NCBI GenBank assembly: GCA_050260215.1
Contig: JBLNBU010000217.1
Coordinates: 1 to 16,413, forward strand
Source: JBLNBU01 sp050260215
GTDB lineage: Bacteria; Pseudomonadota; Alphaproteobacteria; Rhodospirillales; Magnetospirillaceae
Reading direction: 5' to 3'
Length of the DNA stretch: 16,413 nucleotides
Of the stretch, positions 1 to 7,627 are shown in pieces (within the stretch, counting starts at the first letter, position 1; each line of letters opens with the position of its first letter). The position numbers and the translations under genes were made by a program. The notes below the pieces were generated by a model, which was not told the DNA's origin, made no database searches, and saw nothing but the letters and a program-made list of their open reading frames with translations.

Positions 1-549
1 GTGGCCGGGCGCGACCTGTGGTTGGCGCCGTCGGCCAAGATCACTGTCGAACACCGCGACGCCCGGGTGGCGCTGCAGGCGCTGCCGGCGGCTCCGCAGT
101 TCGACGTGGTGTTCGGCGACGCTTTCCACGACGTGGGCATCCCGCCCCACCTGGTCACCGCCGAATTCCACCGCGAGATCAGGGCGCGCCTGAAGCCCGG
201 CGGCTTCTATGCGGTCAACGTCATCGAGGCCCGCCACGAGCCCCGCTTCCTGTTCGCCCTGGTGCGGACGCTGATGCGCGACTTCGCCGCGGTCGAGGTG
301 TGGGTGGACGACGACGAACTGTCCCAGGGCGAGCGGCTGACCTATCTGGTGCTGGCCTCCGACACCGCCACCGACACGGCCCTGGTGCGCTCGACCCGCT
401 TCCTGCACCGGGCCTGGGTGCGGCTGAAGCCCGACCAGGTGCGCACCCGCGTGACCGCGGCCGACATCCCCGAGCTGACCGACGACTTCGCTCCCGTCGA
501 CCGCCTGATGGCGCAGGTGCTGCTGCACCCCGAGGTGGGCGAGCGCTGA
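1..549 (+). CDS. Spermidine-synthase-like SAM-dependent methyltransferase domain, C-terminal part (5' end outside window)
   Basis: This is the C-terminal 182 codons of a Rossmann-fold enzyme resembling the spermidine synthase / spermidine-synthase-like family. The visible landmarks are VEHRDARVALQ (the acidic motif after beta-2 and the following helix), FDVVFGDAFHD (beta-4 with the catalytic-type Asp region, cf. the DAF motif), the HLVTAEFHREI helix, and LKPGGFYAVNVIEA (the post-IV strand found in most class I methyltransferases). The first visible codon is GTG, but the SAM-binding glycine loop that should precede this part is absent. The gene therefore very probably begins upstream of the window and this GTG is internal. 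Many bacterial relatives are fused to an MFS-type membrane domain, which cannot be assessed here. Substrate is unknown; true polyamine synthesis is not implied. The stop at 547-549 is followed closely by the putative lipoprotein gene, so they may be co-transcribed. Confidence 0.65.
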   Translation: MAGRDLWLAPSAKITVEHRDARVALQALPAAPQFDVVFGDAFHDVGIPPHLVTAEFHREIRARLKPGGFYAVNVIEARHEPRFLFALVRTLMRDFAAVEVWVDDDELSQGERLTYLVLASDTATDTALVRSTRFLHRAWVRLKPDQVRTRVTAADIPELTDDFAPVDRLMAQVLLHPEVGER

Positions 550-588
550 TCCTTGCCAGCCGGCCGCTTTGCCCGCATGCTCGGACCC

Positions 589-1113
589 ATGTTGAAACGC
601 CTTCTCTCCCTTGGTGCGGCCGCCGCCGCCGCCCTGGTCGGCGGCTGCGACGGACCGGTGACCATCGCCGGCACCTGGCGCAGCCCGGCCGCGGCCAGTT
701 CGCTGGTCTATGCCACCACCGGCGGCCCGCTGTGGGTCGACGTGCACGGCTCCCCCTTCGGCGCGGCGGCGCCTGAATTCCGCGCCAAGGTGGTCGAGGC
801 GATGTCGGGCCAGACGCCGTCCAGGCCCTTCGGCCTGACGGCCGTGCGCGAGCAGGCCGTCCACCCCGATTTCCGCGTCGCCGTCGCCTTCGGCCCGCCC
901 GCCGACCTGGACCCCAAGCTGCTGTGCACCGGCGGCCCGGTGCCGACCACGCCGCCCGGCGCCGAGCGCATCACCTTGCTGGCCGCCTTCTGCGGCGGCG
1001 AGGACGTGCTGGCCTGGGTGCGCGGCCGGGTCGACAAGGCCACCGGCCCCGACGACAAGCGGTTCCGCAGCCTGCTGGCCCAGGCGGCGCGCGACCTGTT
1101 CGCCGGGCCATGA
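589..1113 (+). CDS. Putative small lipoprotein of unknown function
   Basis: A 174-residue protein I do not recognise. The N-terminus has a lipoprotein signal: basic residues (MLKRLL), an Ala-rich hydrophobic stretch, and a lipobox-like LVGGC with the acceptor Cys at residue 20. It would be exported and lipid-anchored, and the Asp after the Cys could favour inner-membrane retention (inferred from the E. coli +2 rule, which need not hold here). The mature part has two more Cys (in LLCTGG and AAFCGGED) and no transmembrane segment. In-frame TTG (553) and ATG (577) codons exist upstream. I chose ATG 589 because it puts the basic residues directly before the hydrophobic core. No strong Shine-Dalgarno supports any of the three. 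Its stop overlaps the slyX start (ATGA), so the two are probably translationally coupled. Confidence 0.6.
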   Translation: MLKRLLSLGAAAAAALVGGCDGPVTIAGTWRSPAAASSLVYATTGGPLWVDVHGSPFGAAAPEFRAKVVEAMSGQTPSRPFGLTAVREQAVHPDFRVAVAFGPPADLDPKLLCTGGPVPTTPPGAERITLLAAFCGGEDVLAWVRGRVDKATGPDDKRFRSLLAQAARDLFAGP

Positions 1114-1316
1114 GCGAGGACCGCATCGAGGCGGTCGAGGCCGCCGTGGCCCATGCCGAGGCCGCCATCGACGACCTGTCCGACATGGTCCGCCGGCTGT
1201 CGGCGGACATGGACCGGCTGAAGGCCGAAAACCTGCGCCTGCGCGCCCGAATCGCCAAGCTGGAAGAAGGCGACCAGTTCCCACCATTGCAGGATGATGA
1301 CTCGGCCGAACTTTGA
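1110..1316 (+). CDS. slyX: SlyX family coiled-coil protein
   Basis: A 68-residue protein with the SlyX pattern: a short acidic start (MSEDRIEAVEAAVAHAEAAIDDL), a continuous heptad-rich helix to about residue 52 (DMVRRLSADMDRLKAENLRLRARIAKLEE), then a short Pro-containing tail (FPPLQDDD) in place of the usual PPHY-like end. SlyX proteins are about 70 residues long and widespread in proteobacteria. Their molecular role is unknown, despite the name from linkage to slyD in E. coli. The start ATG (1110-1112) overlaps the stop of the upstream lipoprotein gene, with no obvious Shine-Dalgarno of its own, so translation probably depends on coupling. The upstream in-frame extension is low-complexity and is not part of the protein. 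Confidence 0.75.
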   Translation: MSEDRIEAVEAAVAHAEAAIDDLSDMVRRLSADMDRLKAENLRLRARIAKLEEGDQFPPLQDDDSAEL

Positions 1317-1327
1317 TGCTAGTGTTG

Positions 1328-1340
1328 TCGTTCAGAACGA
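1328..1340. promoter_or_regulatory. 13-bp perfect inverted repeat upstream of the yjfB-like gene
   Basis: TCGTTC-A-GAACGA is a perfect palindrome with a single central base, 24 bp before the start codon of the small motility-like gene and just after the slyX stop. Its size and position suit an operator, but no regulator is recognised, and a 13-bp palindrome can arise by chance. Confidence 0.3.
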
Positions 1341-1364
1341 TGAACCAGCCAGAAAGGCAGGATC

Positions 1365-1574
1365 ATGGACGTCACAAGCACCGCCGCGACGGCGATGGCG
1401 ATGCAGGGGGCAAGCGGCTACGCGACCCAGTCCCTGCAGGCGATCAAAGAACAGCTACAGGCCCAGCAGGCCATAGCGCAGGTCGTCAGCCAGGCCACTC
1501 AGCAACAGGAACAGCAGAACCAGCTCGCCGCTGCCGGTAACGGCAAGGGCCAGATGCTGGACATTTCAGTCTAG
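1365..1574 (+). CDS. YjfB-like putative motility protein (small)
   Basis: A 69-residue protein matching the outline of the YjfB family (Pfam YjfB_motility): an MDV/MDI-type start, an Ala/Met/Ser-rich first third (STAATAMAMQ), a Gln-rich amphipathic helix in the middle (EQLQAQQAIAQVVSQATQQQEQQ), a Gly-rich turn (AAGNGKG) and a terminal LDISV. The LDI-x-V ending is the clearest family signature. The family is small, named from Bacillus yjfB, and its role in motility is presumed rather than proven. The start ATG 1365 has a purine-rich Shine-Dalgarno (AAGGCAGGA) at the right distance. It is a separate unit from slyX (48-bp gap) and convergent with nrdJ. No flagellar genes are visible in the window, so the motility link rests only on family resemblance. 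Confidence 0.55.
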   Translation: MDVTSTAATAMAMQGASGYATQSLQAIKEQLQAQQAIAQVVSQATQQQEQQNQLAAAGNGKGQMLDISV

Positions 1575-1603
1575 CGCGACCGCAGACGAGCCAAGGATCG
1601 GCA

Positions 1604-1622
1604 CCCCGGGCCAGCCCCGGGG
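1604..1622. terminator. Possible bidirectional hairpin between convergent genes
   Basis: CCCCGGG (1604-1610) and CCCGGGG (1616-1622) form a 7-bp GC stem with a 5-base loop, between the yjfB-like stop (1574) and the nrdJ stop (1650). It lies where termination is needed for both genes, but no T-run follows on either strand. It may act only as an mRNA 3'-end structure or with Rho. Confidence 0.4.
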
Positions 1623-1649
1623 GCCGTCGTCGGCCGTCCCTGTTTCAGA

Positions 1650-4001
1650 CTAGCCACACTTCGAATAGCCGCACGACGTGCAGGTGTCGCAGCCTTCAGA
1701 GCGCAACAGCGCCGGCTGGCCGCATTTGGGGCAGCTGCGCAGGCGCGGGCCGGTGCCTTGTTGGGGCGGGGCTTCGTCGAGGTTGACCACCTTGCGCTCG
1801 TCGCGGGCCTCGGGCGGCTCGCGGGCGGCCTGGGGGTCGGGCAGGAAGCCGATGGCGATCATGTGGCGCTCGATGACCTCGCCGATGGCCGCCAGCAGCG
1901 ACGGCACGTAGCGGCCGCCCACCCACTGGCCGCCGCGCGGGTCGAATACCGCCTTCAGTTCCTCGACCACGAACGAAACGTCGCCGCCGCGGCGGAACAC
2001 AGCGCTGATCATCCGCGTCAGGCCGACGGTCCAGGCGAAGTGCTCCATGTTCTTCGAGTTGATGAACACCTCGAAGGGGCGCCGCCGGCCGTCCTGGATG
2101 ACGTCGTTGACGGTGATGTAGATGGCGTGGTCGCTTTCCGGCCAGCGCACCTTGTAGGTGTTGCCGGGCAGCGCCTCGGGCCGGTCCAGGGGCTTGGTCA
2201 GGTGGATGATGCCGCCGGCCTCGTACGGGTCGGACGGGCGCTGGGTCTTGGGCTTGCCCAGCGGCAGCTCGGCCTGCTCCGGCTTGGCACCCGCCTTGGC
2301 CCCGTCCTTCTTCACCGACAGCACCGAGCCGGTCACGTCGTTGGGGCGATAGGTGGTGCAGCCCTTGCAGCCCGTCTCGTAGGCGCGCTCGTAGACGTCG
2401 CGGAACTCCTCGAAGCCGATGTCCTCGGGCACGTTGATGGTCTTCGAGATGCTGGAATCGATGTAGCGCTGGATGGCCGCCTGCATGACCACGTGGTCGG
2501 TGGGGCTCAGCGACTGGGCATCGACGAAGGCTTCGGGCAGCGGCGCGTCCTCGCCCTTCACGCGGCGGAACAGGCGGTAGGCGTAGTCGGAGACCTCCTC
2601 CTCGCGCCGGGTGCCGTCGCGCTGCAGCACGCTGCGGGTGTAGTGGAAGCTGAACACCGGTTCCAGCCCCGACGAGACGTTGTCGGCAAACAGCGAGATG
2701 GTGCCGGTGGGCGCAATCGAGGTCAGCAGCGCGTTGCGCAGGCCCTTGGCACCGATGGCGGCGCGCACCTCGTCGTCGAGTTGGGCGACGTTCTCGCCGG
2801 CCAGGAACTTGTCCTTGTCGAACAGCGGGAAGCTGCCCTTTTCCGCCGCCAGGTCGCTTGATGCGAGATAGGCGGCGCGGCGCAGCCGGGCCATCCACAG
2901 TTCGGTCAGCCGCACCGCCTCCTTGCCGCCATAGCGCGCGTTGCACAGGATCAGCGCGTCGGCCAGGCCGGTGATGCCCAGCCCGATGCGCCGCTTGGCC
3001 TCGGCCTCGGCCTTGTGCTGGGGCAGCGGATAGTTCGACGCGTCGATGACGTTGTCCATCATGCGCACCGCCACGCGGACGATCTCGTCCAGGCGGTCGA
3101 GGTCCAGCGCGGCATCGGGCTCGAATGGCCGATCGACCAGCCGGGCCAGGTTGATCGAGCCCAGCAGGCACACCCCATAGGGCGGCAACGGCTGCTCACC
3201 GCAGGGATTTGTCGCGTGGATCTGCTCGGCGTACCACAGGTTGTTCAGCCGGTTGATGCGGTCGATGAAGATCACGCCCGGCTCGGCATAGGAATAGGTG
3301 GCGCGCATGATCTTGTTCCACAGCTCGCGCGCCGGCAGCGAGCTGTAGGTGACGCCGTTGAAGCAGAGCTCCCACGGGCCGTCCTCCTTGACCGCCTGCA
3401 TGAAGGCGTCGGTGACCAGGACGGACAGGTTGAACATGCGCAGCCGCCCGGGCTCGCGCTTGGCGTCGATGAAGGCCTCGATGTCGGGGTGGTCGCAGCG
3501 CATGGTCGCCATCATGGCGCCGCGGCGCGAGCCCGCGCTCATGATGGTGCGGCACATGGCGTCCCACACGTCCATGAACGACAGCGGCCCCGAGGCGTCG
3601 GCGCCGACACCCTTGACCGGCGCGCCCTTGGGCCTGAGCGTCGAGAAGTCGTAGCCGATGCCGCCGCCCTGCTGCATGGTCAGCGCGGCTTCCTTCAGGT
3701 GCTCGAAGATGCCCGACATGTCGTCGGGGATGTCGCCCATGACGAAGCAGTTGAACAGCGTCACCCGGCGGTCGGTGCCGGCGCCCGAGAGGATGCGGCC
3801 GGCCGGCAGGAACTTGAAATCCTCCATGGCGCCAAAGAACCGCTCTTCCCACGCTGCCGGGTCGGCCTCGTGCGCGGCAAGGGTGCGGGCGACGCGGCGC
3901 CAGCTGTCCTCGATGGTCTTGTCCACAGGGTCGCCCTCGGCTGTCTTCAGCCGATACTTCATGTCCCAGATCTGCTGGGAGATGGACGCCACCTGAGTCA
4001 T
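1650..4001 (-). CDS. nrdJ: Adenosylcobalamin-dependent (class II) ribonucleotide reductase
   Basis: A 783-residue class II ribonucleotide reductase, which makes deoxyribonucleotides using a B12-derived radical and so works with or without oxygen. In order: an N-terminal region (about 1-80), the glycyl/cysteinyl 10-strand barrel with the substrate-side redox Cys in LFNCFV (C85), the radical Cys and Glu in NPCGEQ (C267, E269), the second-half barrel (about 420-580) ending near KGCTTYRPN, a TSCPD-type domain (about 615-720), and a C-terminal Cys-rich tail (CPKCG... CDTCTSCGYSKCG). The tail combines a zinc-ribbon-like element with the mobile redox cysteines that recharge the active site. I chose ATG 4001 rather than an upstream start because MTQVASISQQIWDMKY begins the conserved part and a GGAGGG Shine-Dalgarno sits 6 nt before it. 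At this length it is distinct from the roughly 1200-residue NrdJ common in other alphaproteobacteria. Confidence 0.93.
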   Translation of the reverse strand: MTQVASISQQIWDMKYRLKTAEGDPVDKTIEDSWRRVARTLAAHEADPAAWEERFFGAMEDFKFLPAGRILSGAGTDRRVTLFNCFVMGDIPDDMSGIFEHLKEAALTMQQGGGIGYDFSTLRPKGAPVKGVGADASGPLSFMDVWDAMCRTIMSAGSRRGAMMATMRCDHPDIEAFIDAKREPGRLRMFNLSVLVTDAFMQAVKEDGPWELCFNGVTYSSLPARELWNKIMRATYSYAEPGVIFIDRINRLNNLWYAEQIHATNPCGEQPLPPYGVCLLGSINLARLVDRPFEPDAALDLDRLDEIVRVAVRMMDNVIDASNYPLPQHKAEAEAKRRIGLGITGLADALILCNARYGGKEAVRLTELWMARLRRAAYLASSDLAAEKGSFPLFDKDKFLAGENVAQLDDEVRAAIGAKGLRNALLTSIAPTGTISLFADNVSSGLEPVFSFHYTRSVLQRDGTRREEEVSDYAYRLFRRVKGEDAPLPEAFVDAQSLSPTDHVVMQAAIQRYIDSSISKTINVPEDIGFEEFRDVYERAYETGCKGCTTYRPNDVTGSVLSVKKDGAKAGAKPEQAELPLGKPKTQRPSDPYEAGGIIHLTKPLDRPEALPGNTYKVRWPESDHAIYITVNDVIQDGRRRPFEVFINSKNMEHFAWTVGLTRMISAVFRRGGDVSFVVEELKAVFDPRGGQWVGGRYVPSLLAAIGEVIERHMIAIGFLPDPQAAREPPEARDERKVVNLDEAPPQQGTGPRLRSCPKCGQPALLRSEGCDTCTSCGYSKCG

Positions 4002-4080
4002 TCGCCGCCCTCCGCCGCCGGCCACCCGCGGGCCCGACCGGAACCCGCGAAAAACCAAGCAAATTCAACAGAAAGGCCGA

Positions 4081-4109
4081 AGTCTATGGACCACCCCGAC
4101 CACCGTCAA
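4081..4109 (-). promoter_or_regulatory. Probable nrdJ promoter (sigma-70 type)
   Basis: On the minus strand, TTGACG (4109-4104) is followed after exactly 17 bp by TAGACT (4086-4081), matching the -35 consensus at 5 of 6 positions and the -10 at 4 of 6. The predicted start of transcription near 4074 gives a leader of about 73 nt before the nrdJ ATG. The DnaA-like boxes lie just upstream of the -35. Confidence 0.55.
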
Positions 4110-4128
4110 GGGGCTTTGTTCCCAGAAT

Positions 4129-4271
4129 GTTTCCACAGGGTAACCCACAGCCGCGCCGTCCGGCAAGTCCTTGATTCACCGGCGGGGCGATAACTTATCC
4201 ACAGGCAGCGGCCGCACCCTCGGGAGTCCACCCGAGGCGACGCGAACACGTCATGCACAGGGTTGTCCACA
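4129..4271. promoter_or_regulatory. Cluster of five DnaA-box-like motifs upstream of nrdJ
   Basis: Five 9-mers ending in CACA lie in the same orientation on the plus strand: GTTTCCACA (4129-4137), TAACCCACA (4141-4149), TTATCCACA (4195-4203, a perfect consensus DnaA box), TCATGCACA (4251-4259) and TTGTCCACA (4263-4271, one mismatch and the usual form in high-GC genomes). All are followed by G or GG. The start-to-start spacings are 12, 54, 56 and 12 bp, a nearly symmetric layout around the perfect box. DnaA is known to regulate nrdAB in E. coli from boxes upstream of the promoter, and the same is plausible for nrdJ. A replication origin is the alternative reading. Confidence 0.6.
4218..4237. 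repeat. Inverted repeat, 7-bp stem
   Basis: CCTCGGG (4218-4224) and CCCGAGG (4231-4237) with a 6-base loop lie between the perfect DnaA box and the distal pair of boxes. Function unknown; there is no T-run, so it is not a clear terminator. Confidence 0.4.
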
Positions 4272-4272
4272 G

Positions 4273-4294
4273 GGAGGCCGCCGCGGCGGCCTCC
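4273..4294. repeat. 22-bp perfect palindrome
   Basis: An uninterrupted self-complementary sequence centred on CCGCGG, with GGAGGCC and GGCCTCC at its ends. It directly follows the last DnaA-like box and shares its right end with the adjacent inverted repeat (4291-4318), so the two hairpins would be mutually exclusive in RNA. It lies about 60 bp past the ettA stop and may help end the ettA transcript. Confidence 0.6.
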
Positions 4295-4343
4295 TCAGGG
4301 TGAGGCACTCCTGAGGAGCGCCGGCAGGCACGTCTCGAAGGAC
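4291..4343 (-). repeat. REP-like dispersed palindromic element (alphaproteobacterial type)
   Basis: Read on the minus strand this begins GTCCTTCGAGACG, continues through a GC-rich centre and ends CTCCTCAGG...CACCCTGAGG. The CCTTCGAGACG ... CTCCTCAGG pattern is one I recognise as a very common intergenic repeat in alphaproteobacterial genomes. Within it CTCCTCAGG (4291-4299) and CCTGAGGAG (4310-4318) are perfect 9-bp inverted arms with a 10-base loop. It sits immediately downstream of the ettA stop, a typical REP position, and may stabilise or end that transcript. Confidence 0.55.
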
Positions 4344-4351
4344 GGCTCCCG

Positions 4352-6031
<1,680 letters not shown>

Positions 6032-6044
6032 GGTGCCTCCGTCG

Positions 6045-6070
6045 GGCGGGGGATGTCGGGGACTTGGGGG
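6045..6070 (+). other. G-quadruplex-type motif upstream of ettA
   Basis: The plus strand has four G-runs (GGG 6045-6047, GGGGG 6049-6053, GGG 6059-6061, GGGGG 6066-6070) separated by loops of 1, 5 and 4 bases, which fits the canonical G3+N1-7 pattern. It is on the template strand for ettA, 14-39 bp before its start codon; the mRNA would be C-rich here. Whether it folds is unknown. Confidence 0.45.
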
Positions 6071-6114
6071 TGGTGGTAGACGACCGGGGGGCCGGCGTCA
6101 AGCACGCCGGGGGA

Positions 6115-7266
6115 TCAACTCCCGGCGGCGATCTCCAGGCTGACGCCGTCGCAGCGGTAGCGGAACGTGTAGACCTTGTCGGCGCAGGCCAGGGCGAGCG
6201 TGGTGCCGAGGTCGAAATCGGTGGCGTCGACCCGCGGCGGACTGGTCGCCATCCAGCGGTCGTAGGACAGCGAGAACAGCCCGCGCAGCGAGGCGCGCAT
6301 GCCGTGGCCGACATCCTTGAACAGCCGACCGTCGACGTCGGCCTCGCCGACGATGCGAAGGTCGTAGCGGCGCACCGGCGCCAGCATGGCGGCCAGGGCC
6401 TGCTTGCGCGCCACCGGGGCCAAGGTGTCCTCGATGCTGTGATAGGCGAAGGTGGCGGTGTCGCTGGCGGACTCCCAGTGCTCGGGACGATCGAGGTCGC
6501 GAATGGCCAGATGCGAGGCGCAAAAGCAATCAGGCGCGGCCGTGTCCTGGGAAAACGCATAAGGGGCCAGGGTGCGCACCGACACGCCGGCAACGACGGT
6601 GCGGCTCTCGCCGAACAGGACCGCCGGATTGTCTCCCGGTCCGGTGAAGCCCGAGTTGTCGACCACCATCCGCAGCGTGTTGGGAGCGATCTTGCTGATC
6701 AGGGAGGCGACGTAGCCGCCATACGAGTCGCCGATGGCAAACAGGCGCGTGCGGTCAAGCCCGTGGGTGCCGATCAGGTGGGCCGCCACCGCCAGATGGT
6801 CGAGCGCCGGCAGCACGCCGAAGGAAACATAGTCGTCGCCGGTCTTGCGCAGGACACAGTCGTCCGCCAGCCGGGTCAGGCCGTGGCTGGCCAGGAAGGG
6901 CAGGATCTGTTCGCACAAGGTGGCGGTAAGCACGTCGGCCGGAACGCCGGGGGGAATGGGGATGCGGATACCGTGGCTGCGGTCGAGCTGGTCGAAGAAG
7001 TCGGGGGCGACCAGCACCGCGGCGTCACCCTTGATGCCGGCACCATGATAATCGACGCTGACGGCGACGCAGTCGAACTGATCGGCCAGCCAGGGACGCA
7101 GCTTGCCGGCGTAGGGGTCGTCGAAGCGGGCGCCGTAGCCGTGGATATGGAAGATCAGCCCCGTCTTCGGCCCGATGCCGGCGGACGGCCCATGCCAGGC
7201 GAAACGCAAGCGGCCGCGTGGCCGGCCCAGTTCCACGTCGACGGGTGCTTCGATCTCGGCAATCAC
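6115..7266 (-). CDS. Probable DUF2920 family protein, alpha/beta hydrolase fold
   Basis: A 383-residue protein with an alpha/beta-hydrolase layout: early strands with an HGYG oxyanion-type loop (GLIFHIHGYGARF, 36-48), a nucleophile elbow IGDSYGGYVASL (S181), a likely acid in HSIEDTLAPV (D280) and a catalytic His in DVGHGM (H321). The segment KIAPNTLRMVVDNSG after the elbow resembles DUF2920, a family I recall from Campylobacter glycan/flagellin-modification regions and a few alphaproteobacteria; that assignment is from memory. The substrate is unknown, and an esterase or deacylase activity is only a guess. No signal peptide, so probably cytosolic. The start is GTG 7266, with a strong GGAGGGG Shine-Dalgarno 6 nt upstream. 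It lies 83 bp before ettA on the same strand. No glycosylation genes are nearby. Confidence 0.6.
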   Translation of the reverse strand: MIAEIEAPVDVELGRPRGRLRFAWHGPSAGIGPKTGLIFHIHGYGARFDDPYAGKLRPWLADQFDCVAVSVDYHGAGIKGDAAVLVAPDFFDQLDRSHGIRIPIPPGVPADVLTATLCEQILPFLASHGLTRLADDCVLRKTGDDYVSFGVLPALDHLAVAAHLIGTHGLDRTRLFAIGDSYGGYVASLISKIAPNTLRMVVDNSGFTGPGDNPAVLFGESRTVVAGVSVRTLAPYAFSQDTAAPDCFCASHLAIRDLDRPEHWESASDTATFAYHSIEDTLAPVARKQALAAMLAPVRRYDLRIVGEADVDGRLFKDVGHGMRASLRGLFSLSYDRWMATSPPRVDATDFDLGTTLALACADKVYTFRYRCDGVSLEIAAGS

Positions 7267-7298
7267 CGACTTCCCCTCCTGGACGCATCGGTGCGCGG

Positions 7299-7329
7299 AT
7301 TATGCCGGTTAAGTCTTGGGGGATGTCAA
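7299..7329 (-). promoter_or_regulatory. Probable promoter of the DUF2920-like gene
   Basis: On the minus strand a perfect -35 TTGACA (7329-7324) is followed by CATAAT (7304-7299), a 5-of-6 match to the -10, with a 19-bp spacer that is longer than ideal. Transcription would start near 7292 and give a leader of about 26 nt containing the GGAGGGG ribosome-binding site. Confidence 0.5.
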
Positions 7330-7343
7330 TCGGGGCCGGCGAT

Positions 7344-7381
7344 GCCACCGCCGCCGTTCGGCGGGGGCGGGCGGCGGTGGC
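7344..7381. repeat. Inverted repeat with 12-bp perfect arms
   Basis: GCCACCGCCGCC (7344-7355) and GGCGGCGGTGGC (7370-7381) are exact complements around a 14-base loop. The repeat sits just upstream of the minus-strand promoter in the divergent region. It does not end a transcript, so a protein-binding or cruciform role is more likely than termination; it could also be a by-product of skewed composition. Confidence 0.45.
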
Positions 7382-7627
7382 GGGGGCCCTTTCGCGCAGG
7401 GCGGGCGGAACCACCCCACGCCGGTTACGGTGCCTGCAACCCGGGGGCGCATGCAATCAGGGCTAACGCGTATGAACCCGCCTGCCGGGCATTTGCCCGC
7501 CGATCGGGCGCGTTTTCGCCGCCCAACCTTCCGATGCGCAAAGGACCGATCGCAGATTCGCGGAAATTCCCTCTGGCCTGTCGCCTGCTTCATGCCAACA
7601 TGTAGGGCGACCCCCAGGGAGGTTTCC

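Larger units (their letters stand above)
4002..4351. other. 350-bp intergenic region between nrdJ and ettA
   Basis: No gene is supported here. Reading towards nrdJ, the region holds a REP-like element, a 22-bp palindrome, a short 7-bp-stem hairpin (4218-4237), five CCACA-type DnaA-box-like motifs, a sigma-70-type promoter and a roughly 70-nt leader. The stretch 4047-4077 is unusually A-rich for this DNA. The individual elements are listed separately. Confidence 0.7.
7267..7627. other. 361-bp divergent intergenic region
   Basis: This separates the minus-strand hydrolase-like gene from the plus-strand membrane-protein gene. It contains a promoter for the former (7299-7329) and a 12-bp-arm inverted repeat (7344-7381) within a G-rich plus-strand stretch (7361-7408). 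The frames open through it encode only Arg/Pro/Gly-rich, compositionally implausible peptides, and I see no gene. No convincing promoter for the plus-strand gene was found. Confidence 0.6.

Noticed and set aside
1..549. Treating the GTG at position 1 as the true start of the methyltransferase-like gene
   Set aside because: The glycine-rich SAM-binding region that must precede the visible part would be missing, so the gene is cut by the window edge.
4002..4080. Cobalamin riboswitch in the nrdJ leader
   Set aside because: The leader after the predicted promoter is only about 73 nt, too short, and I see no B12-box-like sequence.
4047..4271. Firm assignment as the chromosomal replication origin
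   Set aside because: DnaA-like boxes and an A-rich stretch are suggestive, but four of five boxes are imperfect and no skew or neighbouring replication genes support it; kept only as an alternative.
7361..7408. G-quadruplex in the G-rich stretch of the divergent region
   Set aside because: The long G-runs are interrupted by GG-only tracts and the spacing between suitable runs is too large for a canonical motif.
6064..7605. A 513-codon plus-strand frame opposite the hydrolase-like gene
   Set aside because: Composition is unnatural, and the opposite strand encodes a recognisable alpha/beta hydrolase with its own ribosome-binding site and promoter.
7316..7627. N-terminal extension of the small membrane protein
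   Set aside because: The upstream frame is Arg/Gly/Pro-rich, and a strong AGGGAGG site precedes the ATG at 7628.
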